DNA of 64,000 nt from Prevotella herbatica (GTDB taxonomy: Bacteria > Bacteroidota > Bacteroidia > Bacteroidales > Bacteroidaceae). Every line of letters starts with the position of its first letter. Within the stretch, counting starts at the first letter, position 1. The stretch is from contig NZ_AP024484.1 in NCBI RefSeq assembly GCF_017347605.1, positions 3,300,501-3,364,500 of the forward strand, written 5' to 3'. Below the pieces are notes generated by a model. That model made no database searches. It worked only from the letters and a program-made list of their open reading frames with translations, and was not told the DNA's origin. Below, piece by piece: positions 9,051 through 19,500 of this stretch. Made by a program: the position numbers and the translations under genes.

Positions 9051-9082
9051 AACTATTGAAGTAGTTTATCCGTTCAATAGTT
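9051..9082. repeat. 10-bp perfect inverted repeat in the leader of the decayed gene
   Basis: AACTATTGAA (9051-9060) and TTCAATAGTT (9073-9082) are exact reverse complements with a 12-base loop. The structure lies between the -7 box (9104-9111) and the start codon (9031) of the minus-strand gene. It would form a leader hairpin in that transcript, or serve as an operator. Confidence 0.6.
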
Positions 9083-9103
9083 CTTTATTTTATAATTTTA
9101 GCG

Positions 9104-9134
9104 CAAATATAATAAAAAAAATAATTAAATACAA
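9104..9134 (-). promoter_or_regulatory. Bacteroidetes-type promoter of the decayed gene
   Basis: On the minus strand the -7 box TATATTTG lies at 9104-9111 and a TTG -33 element at 9132-9134, with a 20-bp spacer. Both match the Bacteroidetes consensus well. Confidence 0.55.
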
Positions 9135-9439
9135 TAATTAATAAGAAAAATTGAATTTTATTTCAAATTACACTGCAAAAGTTCTTAATCATAATTAAAA
9201 TATAATTCATACGTAAAATTATCAAACAGGAGATCTCCTATTAAATTTTGTAAGGCATGTTAGCCAATATTGCATTAATAATGCTTCACCTTGTAGTAAG
9301 CATTATCACACGCACATAAGGTTTTCAAAATTGCCACCCTTTCTTGGACTTCAGTATAAAACGAATATATTCATAATCAATTTTATCATTACTACCCTAT
9401 ATACAATAATCGAATATGATTTTCGTTTGTATATTGTAT
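9135..9439. other. AT-rich intergenic stretch before the TonB receptor
   Basis: About 300 bp between the promoter of the leftward decayed gene and the rightward receptor. No open frame or clear TAnnTTTG box for the receptor was found. It marks the border between the accessory island and core genes. Confidence 0.4.
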
Positions 9440-11818
9440 ATGAGGTTAAAGTTATTCCTACTTATAATATCAATTGGATTTGTGCTGAATATTGATGCGC
9501 AAAGTTTTCTTCTTCATGGAAGAGTTCTTGACGCAGACAATAAGCCAATAGAATTTGCATCTGTTTCAGTACTGAATCAGGGTAAACTTGCTTTGACTTC
9601 TTCTAAAGGAGAATTTTCTATTTCATTATTCTCTGCTGATAGTGTAAAGGTTAAGTTTTCAATGATTGGATATAAGACCAAGACAAAAGTATTAATTAAA
9701 CCAAGAGGAAGACAAACGTTGTTGGTTACAATGTACCCAAATGACAACACATTAGAAACCGTCGAAGTTACAGGGCAGAAAATACAATCTGGTTTATTAC
9801 AGAATCTAAAGAAAACCGATTTGCAGAATCTTAATTCTGGCGCTAATTCAAATACTGTTGAAAAACTCGTTCAATTGCAATCAGGTGTATCAACACACAG
9901 TGAATTTTCATCGCAGTATAACGTAAGAGGTGGCTCGTTTGATGAGAATAGTATCTATATTAATGGCAATGAAATATACCGTCCTTTTCTTATAAAAAGC
10001 GGACAACAAGAGGGCTTATCTGTGATTAGTCCATATATGGTTGAGAATATTGACTTCTCAAACGGTGGTTTTACAGCAAAGTATGGTGATAAGATGTCTT
10101 CAGTTCTTGACATAACCTATAAGAAGCCAGAGAAATTTGAATCTGTTGTATCCGCAAGTCTAATGTCTGCTGACGCATATATTGGATTCGGTAATAAGAA
10201 GTTTTCATGGACTAACAGCTTTCGATATAACAACAATCGTTTTTTACTAAATTCACTTGAAACATCAGGTGAATATAAACCGAATTTCACAGATTATCAA
10301 ACATATTTTTCTTATAGACCGAATTCTGAATGGAGCTTTGATATTATAGGAAACTATAATAACAACCATTATAATTTCTATCCTAAAACCCGTGAAACTA
10401 CATTTGGCACAATGGATAATGTAAAATCATTTAATGTGTATTTTGACGGTCAAGAGAATGATATCTTCAAAACTACTAGTGCTACATTTGGAATAACAAG
10501 GCAAATCTACCCTAGTAGCAGTATTTCATTAATGGCTTCGTCATTCACATCAAATGAAAAGGAACAATATGATATACAAAGTCAGTATTGGCTTACACAA
10601 ACCGAAAGCCAAGAGAATCTCGGTGTCGGTACCTTTTTTGAACATGCAAGAAACTATTTAAAGGCAAATGTCAATATTCTAAAGTTGATATTAAAGCATC
10701 ATATTGACAAACATCATCTTGAAGCTGGAATAACATTCAAAGATGAACACATAAAAGAATACAGTAATGAGTATGAAATGAGGGATTCAAGTGGTTACAG
10801 CATACCACATACAGGGACTGACCTAAATATGATTTACTCTTTAAACGCGAATAATAAGATTAATTCACGACGTATAGAAAGTTATATTCAAGATTCATGG
10901 AAGTTCACAAGTCCCAATGAGAATACACTCTTTACATTAAATTATGGTGCAAGAATAAGTCATTGGAGTTATAACAAGGAAACGATCGTATCTCCAAGAA
11001 TATCATTAGTTGTAATCCCATCTTTCAACAAGAACATCACATTACGACTGGCAACAGGCGTATATTACCAAGCTCCATTCTTCAAGGAACTGCGCGATAC
11101 AACAAGCACTAACGGAATAACTACAGTTTCGTTGAACAACAAAATTAAGAGTCAGAAGTCTATACATCTTATTGCTGGAATGGATTACCGCTTCAATGTT
11201 ACGAATAGACCATTCAAGTTTAGTGCTGATGCATATTACAAGATACTAAGTAATCTGATCCCCTATTCAGTGAACAATGTAAAGGTTGTATATGATGGAC
11301 GTAATGAGGCTTCAGGACATGCTGCAGGAATAGACTTCAAACTATATGGTGAGTTCGTACCGAATACGAATTCATGGATTTCGCTATCATTGATGAATAC
11401 CAAAATGAATCTTCAGGGTTATAGCATTCCTTTGCCAACAGATCAACGATACGCAATCAATTTGTTTTATACCGACTACTTTCCAGGAACAGATAAATGG
11501 AAGATGTCGCTATCATTGAGCTATGCTGACGGTCTACCTTTTTCAACTCCACATAATGAATACGGCCGCAGTTCGTTTAGAGCTCCTGCATATAAACGAG
11601 CCGATATCGGTATGAGTTACAGACTTCTATCTAATGCAAACAAAGAAAAGCCAAATGTCTTTAAAAACATTTGGCTTGGTATAGAGTGTCTTAATCTTTT
11701 TGGGATTAATAATGTCAATAGTTATTACTGGATAACAGATATTACGAACCAGCAATATGCTGTACCTAATTACCTTTCAGGTAGATTACTTAATACAAAA
11801 ATTACATTTGAGTTTTAA
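9440..11818 (+). CDS. TonB-dependent outer-membrane receptor
   Basis: I chose the ATG at 9440 because it gives a normal signal peptide (MRLKLFLLIISIGFVLNIDAQ-type). The ATG at 9416 would add eight residues in front. The mature protein begins with a carboxypeptidase-D-like beta-sandwich (about 25-105, with GRVLDADNKPIEFASV), then a plug domain (VEKLVQLQSGV, YNVRGGSFDEN) and a long beta-barrel ending in an aromatic residue (FEF). Its length of about 790 residues suits a receptor for siderophores, vitamins or small ligands. No SusD partner is next to it, so it is not a glycan-import SusC. It imports a substrate across the outer membrane using TonB energy. The ligand cannot be read from the sequence. 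It converges with the small membrane-protein gene and overlaps its end by four bases. Confidence 0.85.
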   Translation: MRLKLFLLIISIGFVLNIDAQSFLLHGRVLDADNKPIEFASVSVLNQGKLALTSSKGEFSISLFSADSVKVKFSMIGYKTKTKVLIKPRGRQTLLVTMYPNDNTLETVEVTGQKIQSGLLQNLKKTDLQNLNSGANSNTVEKLVQLQSGVSTHSEFSSQYNVRGGSFDENSIYINGNEIYRPFLIKSGQQEGLSVISPYMVENIDFSNGGFTAKYGDKMSSVLDITYKKPEKFESVVSASLMSADAYIGFGNKKFSWTNSFRYNNNRFLLNSLETSGEYKPNFTDYQTYFSYRPNSEWSFDIIGNYNNNHYNFYPKTRETTFGTMDNVKSFNVYFDGQENDIFKTTSATFGITRQIYPSSSISLMASSFTSNEKEQYDIQSQYWLTQTESQENLGVGTFFEHARNYLKANVNILKLILKHHIDKHHLEAGITFKDEHIKEYSNEYEMRDSSGYSIPHTGTDLNMIYSLNANNKINSRRIESYIQDSWKFTSPNENTLFTLNYGARISHWSYNKETIVSPRISLVVIPSFNKNITLRLATGVYYQAPFFKELRDTTSTNGITTVSLNNKIKSQKSIHLIAGMDYRFNVTNRPFKFSADAYYKILSNLIPYSVNNVKVVYDGRNEASGHAAGIDFKLYGEFVPNTNSWISLSLMNTKMNLQGYSIPLPTDQRYAINLFYTDYFPGTDKWKMSLSLSYADGLPFSTPHNEYGRSSFRAPAYKRADIGMSYRLLSNANKEKPNVFKNIWLGIECLNLFGINNVNSYYWITDITNQQYAVPNYLSGRLLNTKITFEF

Positions 11819-11970
11819 CTGAAATATAAAAAGTATAACAGGGCTAATATTGCAATTAACACAACACCAATAACGCCTTTTATAAGGCAACCTGTAACTT
11901 TTTTAATCGTAATTATTCCTACTACTATCGCAATAAGTATAAAGATAAAATATCCAAAATTATGTACCAT
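11815..11970 (-). CDS. 51-residue membrane protein
   Basis: The ATG is at 11970 and the stop at 11815-11817. The product is two hydrophobic segments (about residues 5-21 and 31-50) around a short basic, glycine-containing turn (IKKVTGCLIKG), so it should be a hairpin in the inner membrane. It begins 5 bp after the pseudouridine synthase gene and most likely shares its transcript. The stop overlaps the 3' end of the convergent TonB receptor gene. Function is unknown. The tight spacing and clean hydrophobic pattern are why I call it a gene despite its size. Confidence 0.6.
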   Translation of the reverse strand: MVHNFGYFIFILIAIVVGIITIKKVTGCLIKGVIGVVLIAILALLYFLYFS

Positions 11971-11975
11971 ATATT

Positions 11976-12872
11976 CTATTTAAAAATGTGACGAAAATGT
12001 GGGGGAATAGGAGTTTCAAAATTCATTGGTTCATGCGTTACTGGGTGATAGAATGATAACACATAAGCATGTAGACATAATCTTTTTATTGGATTATCTC
12101 CATTACCATATTTTATATCTCCACATACAGGATGACCCATATCGGCTGAATGTACTCTGATCTGATTTTTTCTACCAGTTTCCAGTTTATATTCTACAAG
12201 TGAATGATCTGTAGTTCTGTCTAGCACGTGAAAATGTGTAACAGCATATTTTCCACCATTATCTACAGGAGAAGAATATGTTACGTATGCACTATTATCT
12301 TTCAACCAGCTAGCGATAGTGCCTTCATTCTGTTCCATTTCACCAGATACCACAGCAACATATCTTCTATCAAAAACGATATTATGCCAATCTTCTTCAA
12401 GCAGCATTTCTGTTTCCTTATCTTTAGCATAGATCATCAGTCCACTCGTGTCACGATCTAGACGATGGACAATATGAGCACTACATTTTTGGTTGCTTCT
12501 TTTAAAATAATCATCAAGGACTGTTTTAACATTTAGTGATGAGTGACCAGCTGCCATTGATAAGATACCGATATTCTTTTCTATAACGACAAGATATTGA
12601 TCTTCATATACGATCTTAAGATATCGGCTTTTAAAAGTATTGTTGTTTTGTTTAGTCTTACTTACAGTTATTTTCATACCCTCAGTTAAAGGATAGTCAA
12701 ATCTGGTAACTATCTTTTTCTCAACTTTTATGCCGCGACCTTGAAGAGTAGACTTTATTTTAGACTTACTCATGCCTTTGACATTTTCCAAGAGCCATTC
12801 CAACAACATCCCTTTATGCTCAACGACATAATAGTCGTATTCACCAGGGCGATTATAATTGTTTCTTATCAT
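11976..12872 (-). CDS. RluA-family rRNA pseudouridine synthase
   Basis: The 298-residue enzyme converts uridines to pseudouridine, most likely in 23S rRNA. The N-terminus has an S4-type RNA-binding domain (about 24-75). The catalytic domain carries the family signature HRLDRDTSGLMIYAK near residue 137, with the nucleophilic aspartate after HRLDR. Further along are TGRKNQIRVH and GHPVCGDIKYG, both characteristic of RluA/RluD. Which uridine is modified cannot be said. The gene starts 2 bp after the hydrolase gene upstream and is followed at once by the small membrane protein, making a three-gene operon. Confidence 0.9.
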   Translation of the reverse strand: MIRNNYNRPGEYDYYVVEHKGMLLEWLLENVKGMSKSKIKSTLQGRGIKVEKKIVTRFDYPLTEGMKITVSKTKQNNNTFKSRYLKIVYEDQYLVVIEKNIGILSMAAGHSSLNVKTVLDDYFKRSNQKCSAHIVHRLDRDTSGLMIYAKDKETEMLLEEDWHNIVFDRRYVAVVSGEMEQNEGTIASWLKDNSAYVTYSSPVDNGGKYAVTHFHVLDRTTDHSLVEYKLETGRKNQIRVHSADMGHPVCGDIKYGNGDNPIKRLCLHAYVLSFYHPVTHEPMNFETPIPPHFRHIFK

Positions 12873-12874
12873 CT

Positions 12875-14365
12875 TTACAATTTGATTTTCTTCTTTGCTA
12901 TCTTACTTTCATTACTCATTCTATCAAGAGCAGTAACAATATAAGTATATTTTGTTTTACCGTCTTCATAAGGCAGTTTATAAAAAGTTTCAGGTGTAAT
13001 GCTTACTATTTTTGACGGATTAGATATGTCAATATTTTCACCCTTATTAAATCTGTATATAACATATTTAGAAGCGATGTCACCCCAATTCTTTCCTTTT
13101 GGAGCACGCCAGAAAAGCACATAACCATCTTTTGTCCAAACAGGTTTAACCCCACGAGGCTTTTTAGGAGCTTTTGAATCAATAAATGGCATAAGAGGTT
13201 GTAATGCAGGATTGCGCCAATAAGTGGTACGCATTGTAGATGCATAATTACCGATATTATCAACAAAAGATTTTGCATACCATAGCACTGTTCCGTCTAC
13301 ATTTCTCATCTCATCGTGAAGGCGTCTCTTATATGGCAATTGATTGCTCTGCGGATTTTGCGGATCAGCAAATTTCACAGTTCTTTCTACATCTTCACCA
13401 ATATATAATGGTCGGTTACTTGCATATCTATTCCACCATTTAATTAGTTCTTCATAATCTGCAGAGCTATGCCCTACTTGCCAATATAATTGTGGAACGC
13501 AATAGTCAACCCATCCATTATTTACCCATAATAAAACATCAGCATACAAATCATCATAGTTTTGTAGTCCGCTGGTTTGACTTCCTATAGGAGAGCTTTT
13601 CTTGTTTCTATAAATACCGAAAGGAGAAACTCCAAATTTAACCCAAGGTTTTACGGCATGTATGCTGTCAGACAATTGTTTGATAAAAAGATTAACGTTG
13701 TATCGTCTCCAATCTCCTCTATCTTTAATTCCATTATTGTATTTTTGAAACTCTTTATCATCTGGAATAGTCTGTCCAGGTGCTGGATATGGGTAGAAGT
13801 AATCATCTATGTGAAAACCGTCTATATCATATCTACGAGTAATATCAGCAGCTATCTTACAAATATATTCTCTATTTTCTGGTTGTCCTGGATTTAGAAT
13901 ATATTGATTATCATATTCAAATACACGTTCAGGATGTGTATTTGCAATATGACTGGATGCCAACACAGATGTTGTCTTTGTCTTTGCACGATAAGGATTT
14001 ATCCAAGCATGGAGCTCCATACCCCTTTTATGACATTCATCTATCATCCACTTCAAAGGATCCCAATATGGTTGTGGGGCAACACCCTGCTGTCCGGTAA
14101 GAAATCTACTCCAAGGTTCGTAATTACTTTGATATAGGGCATCACATTCTGCCCTTACTTGAAATATAACTGCATTAACACCGTCGCGTTGCATCTCGTC
14201 AAGTTGACTTCTTAGTGTCTGTTGCATACCTTCAGTGCCAAGCCCTATAAATTGTCCATTAACGCACTGTATCCATGCTCCACGGAATTCTCTTTTCTGT
14301 TGAGCGTGAAACACGGATATATTTAACACTGATAATAATAAAATAAATAGTAATCTGCGATTCAT
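12875..14365 (-). CDS. GHL10-type (DUF187) secreted glycoside hydrolase
   Basis: The ATG at 14365 starts a signal peptide (MNRRLLFILLLSVLNISVFHAQ-like). An upstream in-frame TTG at 14392 overlaps the promoter box and cannot be the start. The core (about 30-360) is the glycosyl-hydrolase-like family 10 domain: REFRGAWIQ, GVNAVIFQVRAECDALY, HAWINPYRA, DIDGFHIDDYFYP. The HIDDYFYP strand with paired acidic residues is the likely active-site region. A fibronectin-like or beta-sandwich tail follows (about 405-496). Such proteins are exported in Bacteroidetes and thought to act on peptidoglycan or other glycans, but the substrate is not established. It is the first gene of an operon with the pseudouridine synthase. 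Confidence 0.85.
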   Translation of the reverse strand: MNRRLLFILLLSVLNISVFHAQQKREFRGAWIQCVNGQFIGLGTEGMQQTLRSQLDEMQRDGVNAVIFQVRAECDALYQSNYEPWSRFLTGQQGVAPQPYWDPLKWMIDECHKRGMELHAWINPYRAKTKTTSVLASSHIANTHPERVFEYDNQYILNPGQPENREYICKIAADITRRYDIDGFHIDDYFYPYPAPGQTIPDDKEFQKYNNGIKDRGDWRRYNVNLFIKQLSDSIHAVKPWVKFGVSPFGIYRNKKSSPIGSQTSGLQNYDDLYADVLLWVNNGWVDYCVPQLYWQVGHSSADYEELIKWWNRYASNRPLYIGEDVERTVKFADPQNPQSNQLPYKRRLHDEMRNVDGTVLWYAKSFVDNIGNYASTMRTTYWRNPALQPLMPFIDSKAPKKPRGVKPVWTKDGYVLFWRAPKGKNWGDIASKYVIYRFNKGENIDISNPSKIVSITPETFYKLPYEDGKTKYTYIVTALDRMSNESKIAKKKIKL

Positions 14366-14389
14366 TATATAATTATATTTTTGTAAATG

Positions 14390-14397
14390 CAAAAATA
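14390..14397 (-). promoter_or_regulatory. -7 promoter box of the GHL10 operon
   Basis: TATTTTTG on the minus strand, 25 bases upstream of the ATG at 14365. No clear TTG at -33. Confidence 0.45.
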
Positions 14398-14446
14398 CTA
14401 AAAAAAGAAAGAATACTAACTAAGTTCATTAAAAAGATGCATAAAT

Positions 14447-14477
14447 TTGGTGATTTAAAGCCTTTTTTATAATTTTG
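14447..14477 (+). promoter_or_regulatory. Promoter of the DUF5686-addA-addB operon
   Basis: TTG at 14447-14449 and TAATTTTG at 14470-14477, with a 20-bp spacer. The box is 13 bp before the ATG at 14491, so the leader must be very short. Confidence 0.6.
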
Positions 14478-14490
14478 TCGCTAAGATAAA

Positions 14491-16551
14491 ATGAAAACAC
14501 GATTATCTAGCATATATATCAGATGTTTTACGGTAGTATTGATCATACTGTATAGTACAATAGGCGTCAAGGCGAGCGATAAAACTCGTCCTGACAAAAT
14601 GTTGTTGAATCGAATTTTCAAATACGAAAGTAGCATTGACACTGTCAACATACCAGAATATAGTGCTTACTCTTATACCAAATACTCTCTGTTCATAAAG
14701 AAACGTAATATAACTTTGCTTGCTGTTCCTACAATGTGGTCGGTTGCCCATGGTGGAAAGCGAAGATATCTAGGTGAAACTTATGAAAAGATAAACTTCA
14801 AAGGATTCAATAATTATAACGTAGAAAAGATTACGGAGTTGTCTACTATTCCGCACAATAGGAATACGATGACCACCGTATTGAAGTATCTTACACCGGA
14901 AATATATAGTCCTACCATATTTAATGGAGATATATTGTCACCATTTAATTCTGTAAACAGAATTTATTATAAATACCTTGTTACCTTTTTACTTAATGGC
15001 ACTGCTAAAATTGACTTCAAGCCAAAGATGAACAACACCCAACTTATTAAGGGGCAGGCTTTAATTGATTATAGTTCCGGTAGAATTATTAGTGCAAGCA
15101 TGAAAGGGGAATACGATATGGTCAATTTCTCTCTCGATATAAACATGGGAGAAGAAGGAATCAAGTCATTACTCCCTACTGATGTGAAACTCTTATGCAG
15201 ATTCAGATTCTTTGGTAATGTAACCGAAGGACAATTCCAAGCTTTTTATGGTTTACCACAGTTGGTATCGGATAGCATAAAAAATCAAAAGGATATTCTT
15301 GCATTGGTACGTCCTGTGCCGCTTACTTCTGACGAATCACTACTTTACAAGATTGATAAAGAAACAAATGCTAAGAAAGATTCCGTTGATTCCACCAGTG
15401 TAAATAGAAATGAGAATAAAATAAAGAAGGTGCTTTGGGATATTGTTGGTGATAATGTTGTAAACAGGATAAAAAGTAATTTCGGAAAGAATAACGAAGG
15501 TTATCTTAAAATTAATCCAATCCTCAACCCTCTTTATATGGGGTACGACCATAGGCGTGGATTCACATATAAGGTTGATGTCAGACTAAACTATATGTTT
15601 ACACCTAACAGTTTGTTGTCAACACGTTTTAGAGCCGGTTATTCATTTAAGCAAAAGCAATTATACTATACTGTTCCTACTATTTTTTGGTATAACAAGA
15701 GAAAAAACGGTTTCTTGGAATTTGAATTCGGAAACGGCAACTGGATAAGTAATAGTAAAGTTCTTGATAAGGCGCAACAGGTATTAGGTGACTCCATCAT
15801 AAATAATCATGCAAAAATGATTTATTTCAAGGATAGATACTTTAAGTTCGTGAACAATTATGACTTTAATGATTACATAGGTTTACAGGCAGGAGTTATA
15901 TTTCATAACAGATTGGCAGTTGACAAAGTTGGATACAAACTTGCAGGGATGCCTGAAGGATATGTTTCAGTAGCTCCACTCGTAGAATTGCAATATCGCC
16001 CTATCGGCTGGAATGGTCCAAGTGTAGAGATAGACTACGAACGTGGAATAAAAGGATTTCTTGGTGGCAACATCAATTACGAGAGAATGGAATTTGACGC
16101 ACAATGGAAGTTAAAATTAAAGCGACTTGAAACCCTGCAAATGAGATTAGGAAGTGGTTTCTATACTTTGAAAGGCGAACACACTTACTTCCTTGATTAT
16201 AGTAATTTCAGAGAAAATCACATTCCTGGTGGTTGGAATGATGATTGGAGCGGAGAATTTGAACTTCTTAACTCAAATAAATATAACGATTCCAAATGGT
16301 ATACGCGCGCAAATATAACGTATGAAAATCAGTTGCTTTTTTGTGCACACATTCCTGTATTAGGGCATTTTATTGAAATGGAAAGAATTTATGCTAGTAT
16401 TCTTGGTTCACAAGATTGCAAACCATATATAGAATTGGGATACGGGTTCACGACCCGACTCTTTTCAATGGGAGTATTTCTCAGCAATGATAGCGGTCAA
16501 GTAAAAGAGTTTGGATGTAAATTCGGTTTTGAACTATTTAGACATTGGTAA
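14491..16551 (+). CDS. DUF5686-family outer-membrane protein
   Basis: The 686-residue protein starts with a signal peptide (cleavage near GVKAS, residue 28). The first 250 residues have the pattern of DUF5686 proteins, including LLAVPTMWSVAHGGKRRYLGE and YLTPEIYSPTIFNGD. The second half (about 345-686) is a beta-barrel-like region ending in aromatic-rich FGFELFRHW. It lacks the carboxypeptidase-like domain often found at the front of this family. Function in the family is unknown; outer-membrane assembly or transport has been assumed. It overlaps addA by one base (TAATG), so the three genes form one operon, although I see no functional link between an outer-membrane protein and DNA repair. 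Confidence 0.7.
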   Translation: MKTRLSSIYIRCFTVVLIILYSTIGVKASDKTRPDKMLLNRIFKYESSIDTVNIPEYSAYSYTKYSLFIKKRNITLLAVPTMWSVAHGGKRRYLGETYEKINFKGFNNYNVEKITELSTIPHNRNTMTTVLKYLTPEIYSPTIFNGDILSPFNSVNRIYYKYLVTFLLNGTAKIDFKPKMNNTQLIKGQALIDYSSGRIISASMKGEYDMVNFSLDINMGEEGIKSLLPTDVKLLCRFRFFGNVTEGQFQAFYGLPQLVSDSIKNQKDILALVRPVPLTSDESLLYKIDKETNAKKDSVDSTSVNRNENKIKKVLWDIVGDNVVNRIKSNFGKNNEGYLKINPILNPLYMGYDHRRGFTYKVDVRLNYMFTPNSLLSTRFRAGYSFKQKQLYYTVPTIFWYNKRKNGFLEFEFGNGNWISNSKVLDKAQQVLGDSIINNHAKMIYFKDRYFKFVNNYDFNDYIGLQAGVIFHNRLAVDKVGYKLAGMPEGYVSVAPLVELQYRPIGWNGPSVEIDYERGIKGFLGGNINYERMEFDAQWKLKLKRLETLQMRLGSGFYTLKGEHTYFLDYSNFRENHIPGGWNDDWSGEFELLNSNKYNDSKWYTRANITYENQLLFCAHIPVLGHFIEMERIYASILGSQDCKPYIELGYGFTTRLFSMGVFLSNDSGQVKEFGCKFGFELFRHW

Positions 16552-19500
16552 TGAAAAATTTAACTGTATATAGAGCCAGTGCAGGCTCAGGAAAAACTTT
16601 CACTTTAGCTTTAGAATATATCAAGCTATTAGTGGAAAATCCGCAATCATTTAGGCAAACTCTTGCTGTAACTTTTACAAACAAGGCTACAGAAGAGATG
16701 AAAATGCGAATCTTAAGTGATTTGTATGGTATTGCAAAAGGATTGAAGAACTCGGAGGCGTTGTTGGAAAAGATAAAAGAATCGTCTGTTTTCAGCGAAC
16801 AGCAAATACGTGATCGTGCATGGCTTTCATTACAACTGCTAATACACAATTACAATTATTTCCGTGTTGAGACAATCGATGCGTTTTTTCAGACAGTATT
16901 GAGAAATCTAGCAAAAGAACTTGATCTTTCTGCTAATCTTAAGATTGAACTTAATGATGCACAAGTAGAACAACAAGCTGTTGACGAACTTATAGAGAGT
17001 CTTGATGAAACTTCGCTTCTACTATATTGGATACTTGATTATATCCATGAAAACATAGAAGATGACAAATCATGGAATGTGATTTCACAAATTAAGAATT
17101 TCGGTTTAAATATATTCAAAGACTACTATAAGAAAAATCAGAAAGAACTTTCACAAATCCTTGAACAAAAAGATTTCTTCAAGAACTATAGTCAAAAGTT
17201 AAGGAGCATAAGAAATAAAGCCAAGACACAACTGGCTGAGGTTGCTGATAATTTCTTTGATACTCTTGAGAAAAATGGCTTCTCAGTTGATGACTTTTCG
17301 CGCAAGTCTTCTGGTCCCTGTGGATATTTCATTAAATTAAAAAGCGGTAATTTTGTTGATGATGAAAAAATATTTAATCCGACCGCACAAGAAGCAGTAT
17401 CTGTTCCTGAGAAATGGGTAGTTAAAAAGCTAGCTAAACCAGGTGAACCTATTTACGATTTAGTATGCGACACCCTGATGCAGATGCTTAATAATGCAGA
17501 AAACATCAGGATAAAGCAGGTAAAATTATATAAGAGTGCAGACCTTACGCTACGCCATCTAAGCCAGTTGCGCCTTTTGGGATCTATAGGTGACAAAGTA
17601 ACCGAGTTGAATAATGAGGTGAATCGTTTTATGCTTAGCGATACACAAACATTGCTCAGTTCGATGATAGAAGATTCTGATTCGCCATTTATCTTTGAAA
17701 AAATAGGTGCACAGCTTGAAAATATAATGATTGATGAGTTTCAGGATACCAGCACTGTACAATGGGAAAACTTCAAGGTGTTATTGAAAGAAACAATGAG
17801 CCGTGAAGGTAAAAATCTTATCGTTGGAGACGTAAAGCAAAGTATTTACCGATGGCGTTCTGGAGATTGGAGACTTTTAAACGATATAGACAAACAATTC
17901 AGCGAAGGTGAAGTTTCTGAATGTAGTCTGGCAACAAACTACCGTTCATCAAAAAATATAGTAAAGTTTAATAATGAATTTTTCAAATATGCTAGCGATG
18001 TAGAATATAATGAGTTATCAGACATTTGTGGCGAGGAAGCTGAACAGATGAAAAAGGCTTATGCTGATGTAGAACAGCAAATTCCGGAAAATAAAGATAA
18101 AGAAAACACCGGTAAGGTTGAAATAAAATTATTGCCAGACGAGGACTATACCGAAAGTATGCTTGCTCAAACATTAGAAAAAGTGAGAGAGCTGAAAACT
18201 TTAGGTGTAGCTGATAAGGATATTGCTATTCTGGTAAGGACCAACCCATTGATAAGACTTGTTGGTGACTATTTCATGCAAAATATGCCTGAAGTTCAAT
18301 TGGTATCTGATGAGGCTTTTCATTTGGATGCTTCTCAAGCTGTTAATATCATTGTCTATGCAATGAAGGTTTTGGCTATGCCGGATGATGAAATTGTGTT
18401 AGCATCATTAGTTAAAGCATATATTAAATCAATTAAGGGTAATGCTCTAAAAGATAATGATATATTTCAAGGTAAAGAATATTCAGAATCGCTTTTACCA
18501 AAAACATTTCTTAGTAACAAAGATGCCCTGTTGGGATTACCATTGATGGACTTAGCTGAGGAACTATTCTCTATTTTTGACTTAAGTATTCTTGATAGCC
18601 AGAATGCATACGTTTGCGCTTTCTACGATAAACTTAGTGAGTATATGCAAGACGGAATACCCGACTTGAGAGATTTCTTGATTAAATGGGATGACAATAT
18701 TCATAATAGTTCAATACAAAGCAGTGATGAAAATGGCATTAGATTAATTACAATTCATAAAAGTAAGGGATTGGAATTTAGATTTGTTATTATGCCGTTT
18801 TGCGATTGGAAACTTGAAAAGAATAATGTGATATGGTGCCAGCCTAATGTTTCGCCGTATAATGAACTACCAGTTGTTCCGATTGATTTTAGTAAAAAAC
18901 AAATGTTAGGATCTATTTACGAAGCGGACTATGCGCATGAGCACTTGCAGAATATGGTAGACAATTTAAACTTACTGTATGTTGCATTTACAAGAGCAGA
19001 AATGGGGCTTTATATATATGGCAAACGTGATAAGAACGGCACAACTAGATCTGCTATCATAGAAGAATGTTTAGGTAATGTAGGCAAAATCCTTGGGACT
19101 CAAGTTGATGGTGATTACAACGATTATCAACAATCTATAGAGTTTGAATTTGGCGAATTACCCCAAGACTTGTCTGTAAAAGAAAAGAATAATGATGGTA
19201 ATATATTTAGAAGCGTTTCAAAAAACGAAACACTAAGCATTACTAGTCATAAAAACAATGTAAAATTCAGACAAAGTAATAAGAGCGATGAATTTGTTAA
19301 AGCTGGCATAGAAGACGAACAAGCTATACAGAAAAAAGAATTTATAAATGTCGGTAATGTCATGCATTCAATTCTTTCTGAAATAAAGACAGAGAAAGAT
19401 ATAGATTACTCTTTAAGAAAGTTGGAAGAAGAAGGCGTAGTTTACGACAATAATATAACATCAGATAAATTACAGAAAATGCTTCGTGACAGCTTTGACA

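Noticed and set aside
14366..14392. TTG start extending the GHL10 protein by nine residues
   Set aside because: It overlaps the -7 promoter box at 14390-14397 and would put residues in front of a normal signal peptide.
16538..16849. Minus-strand frame of 103 codons over the addA start
   Set aside because: It is opposite the Walker A coding region of addA and has no family features.
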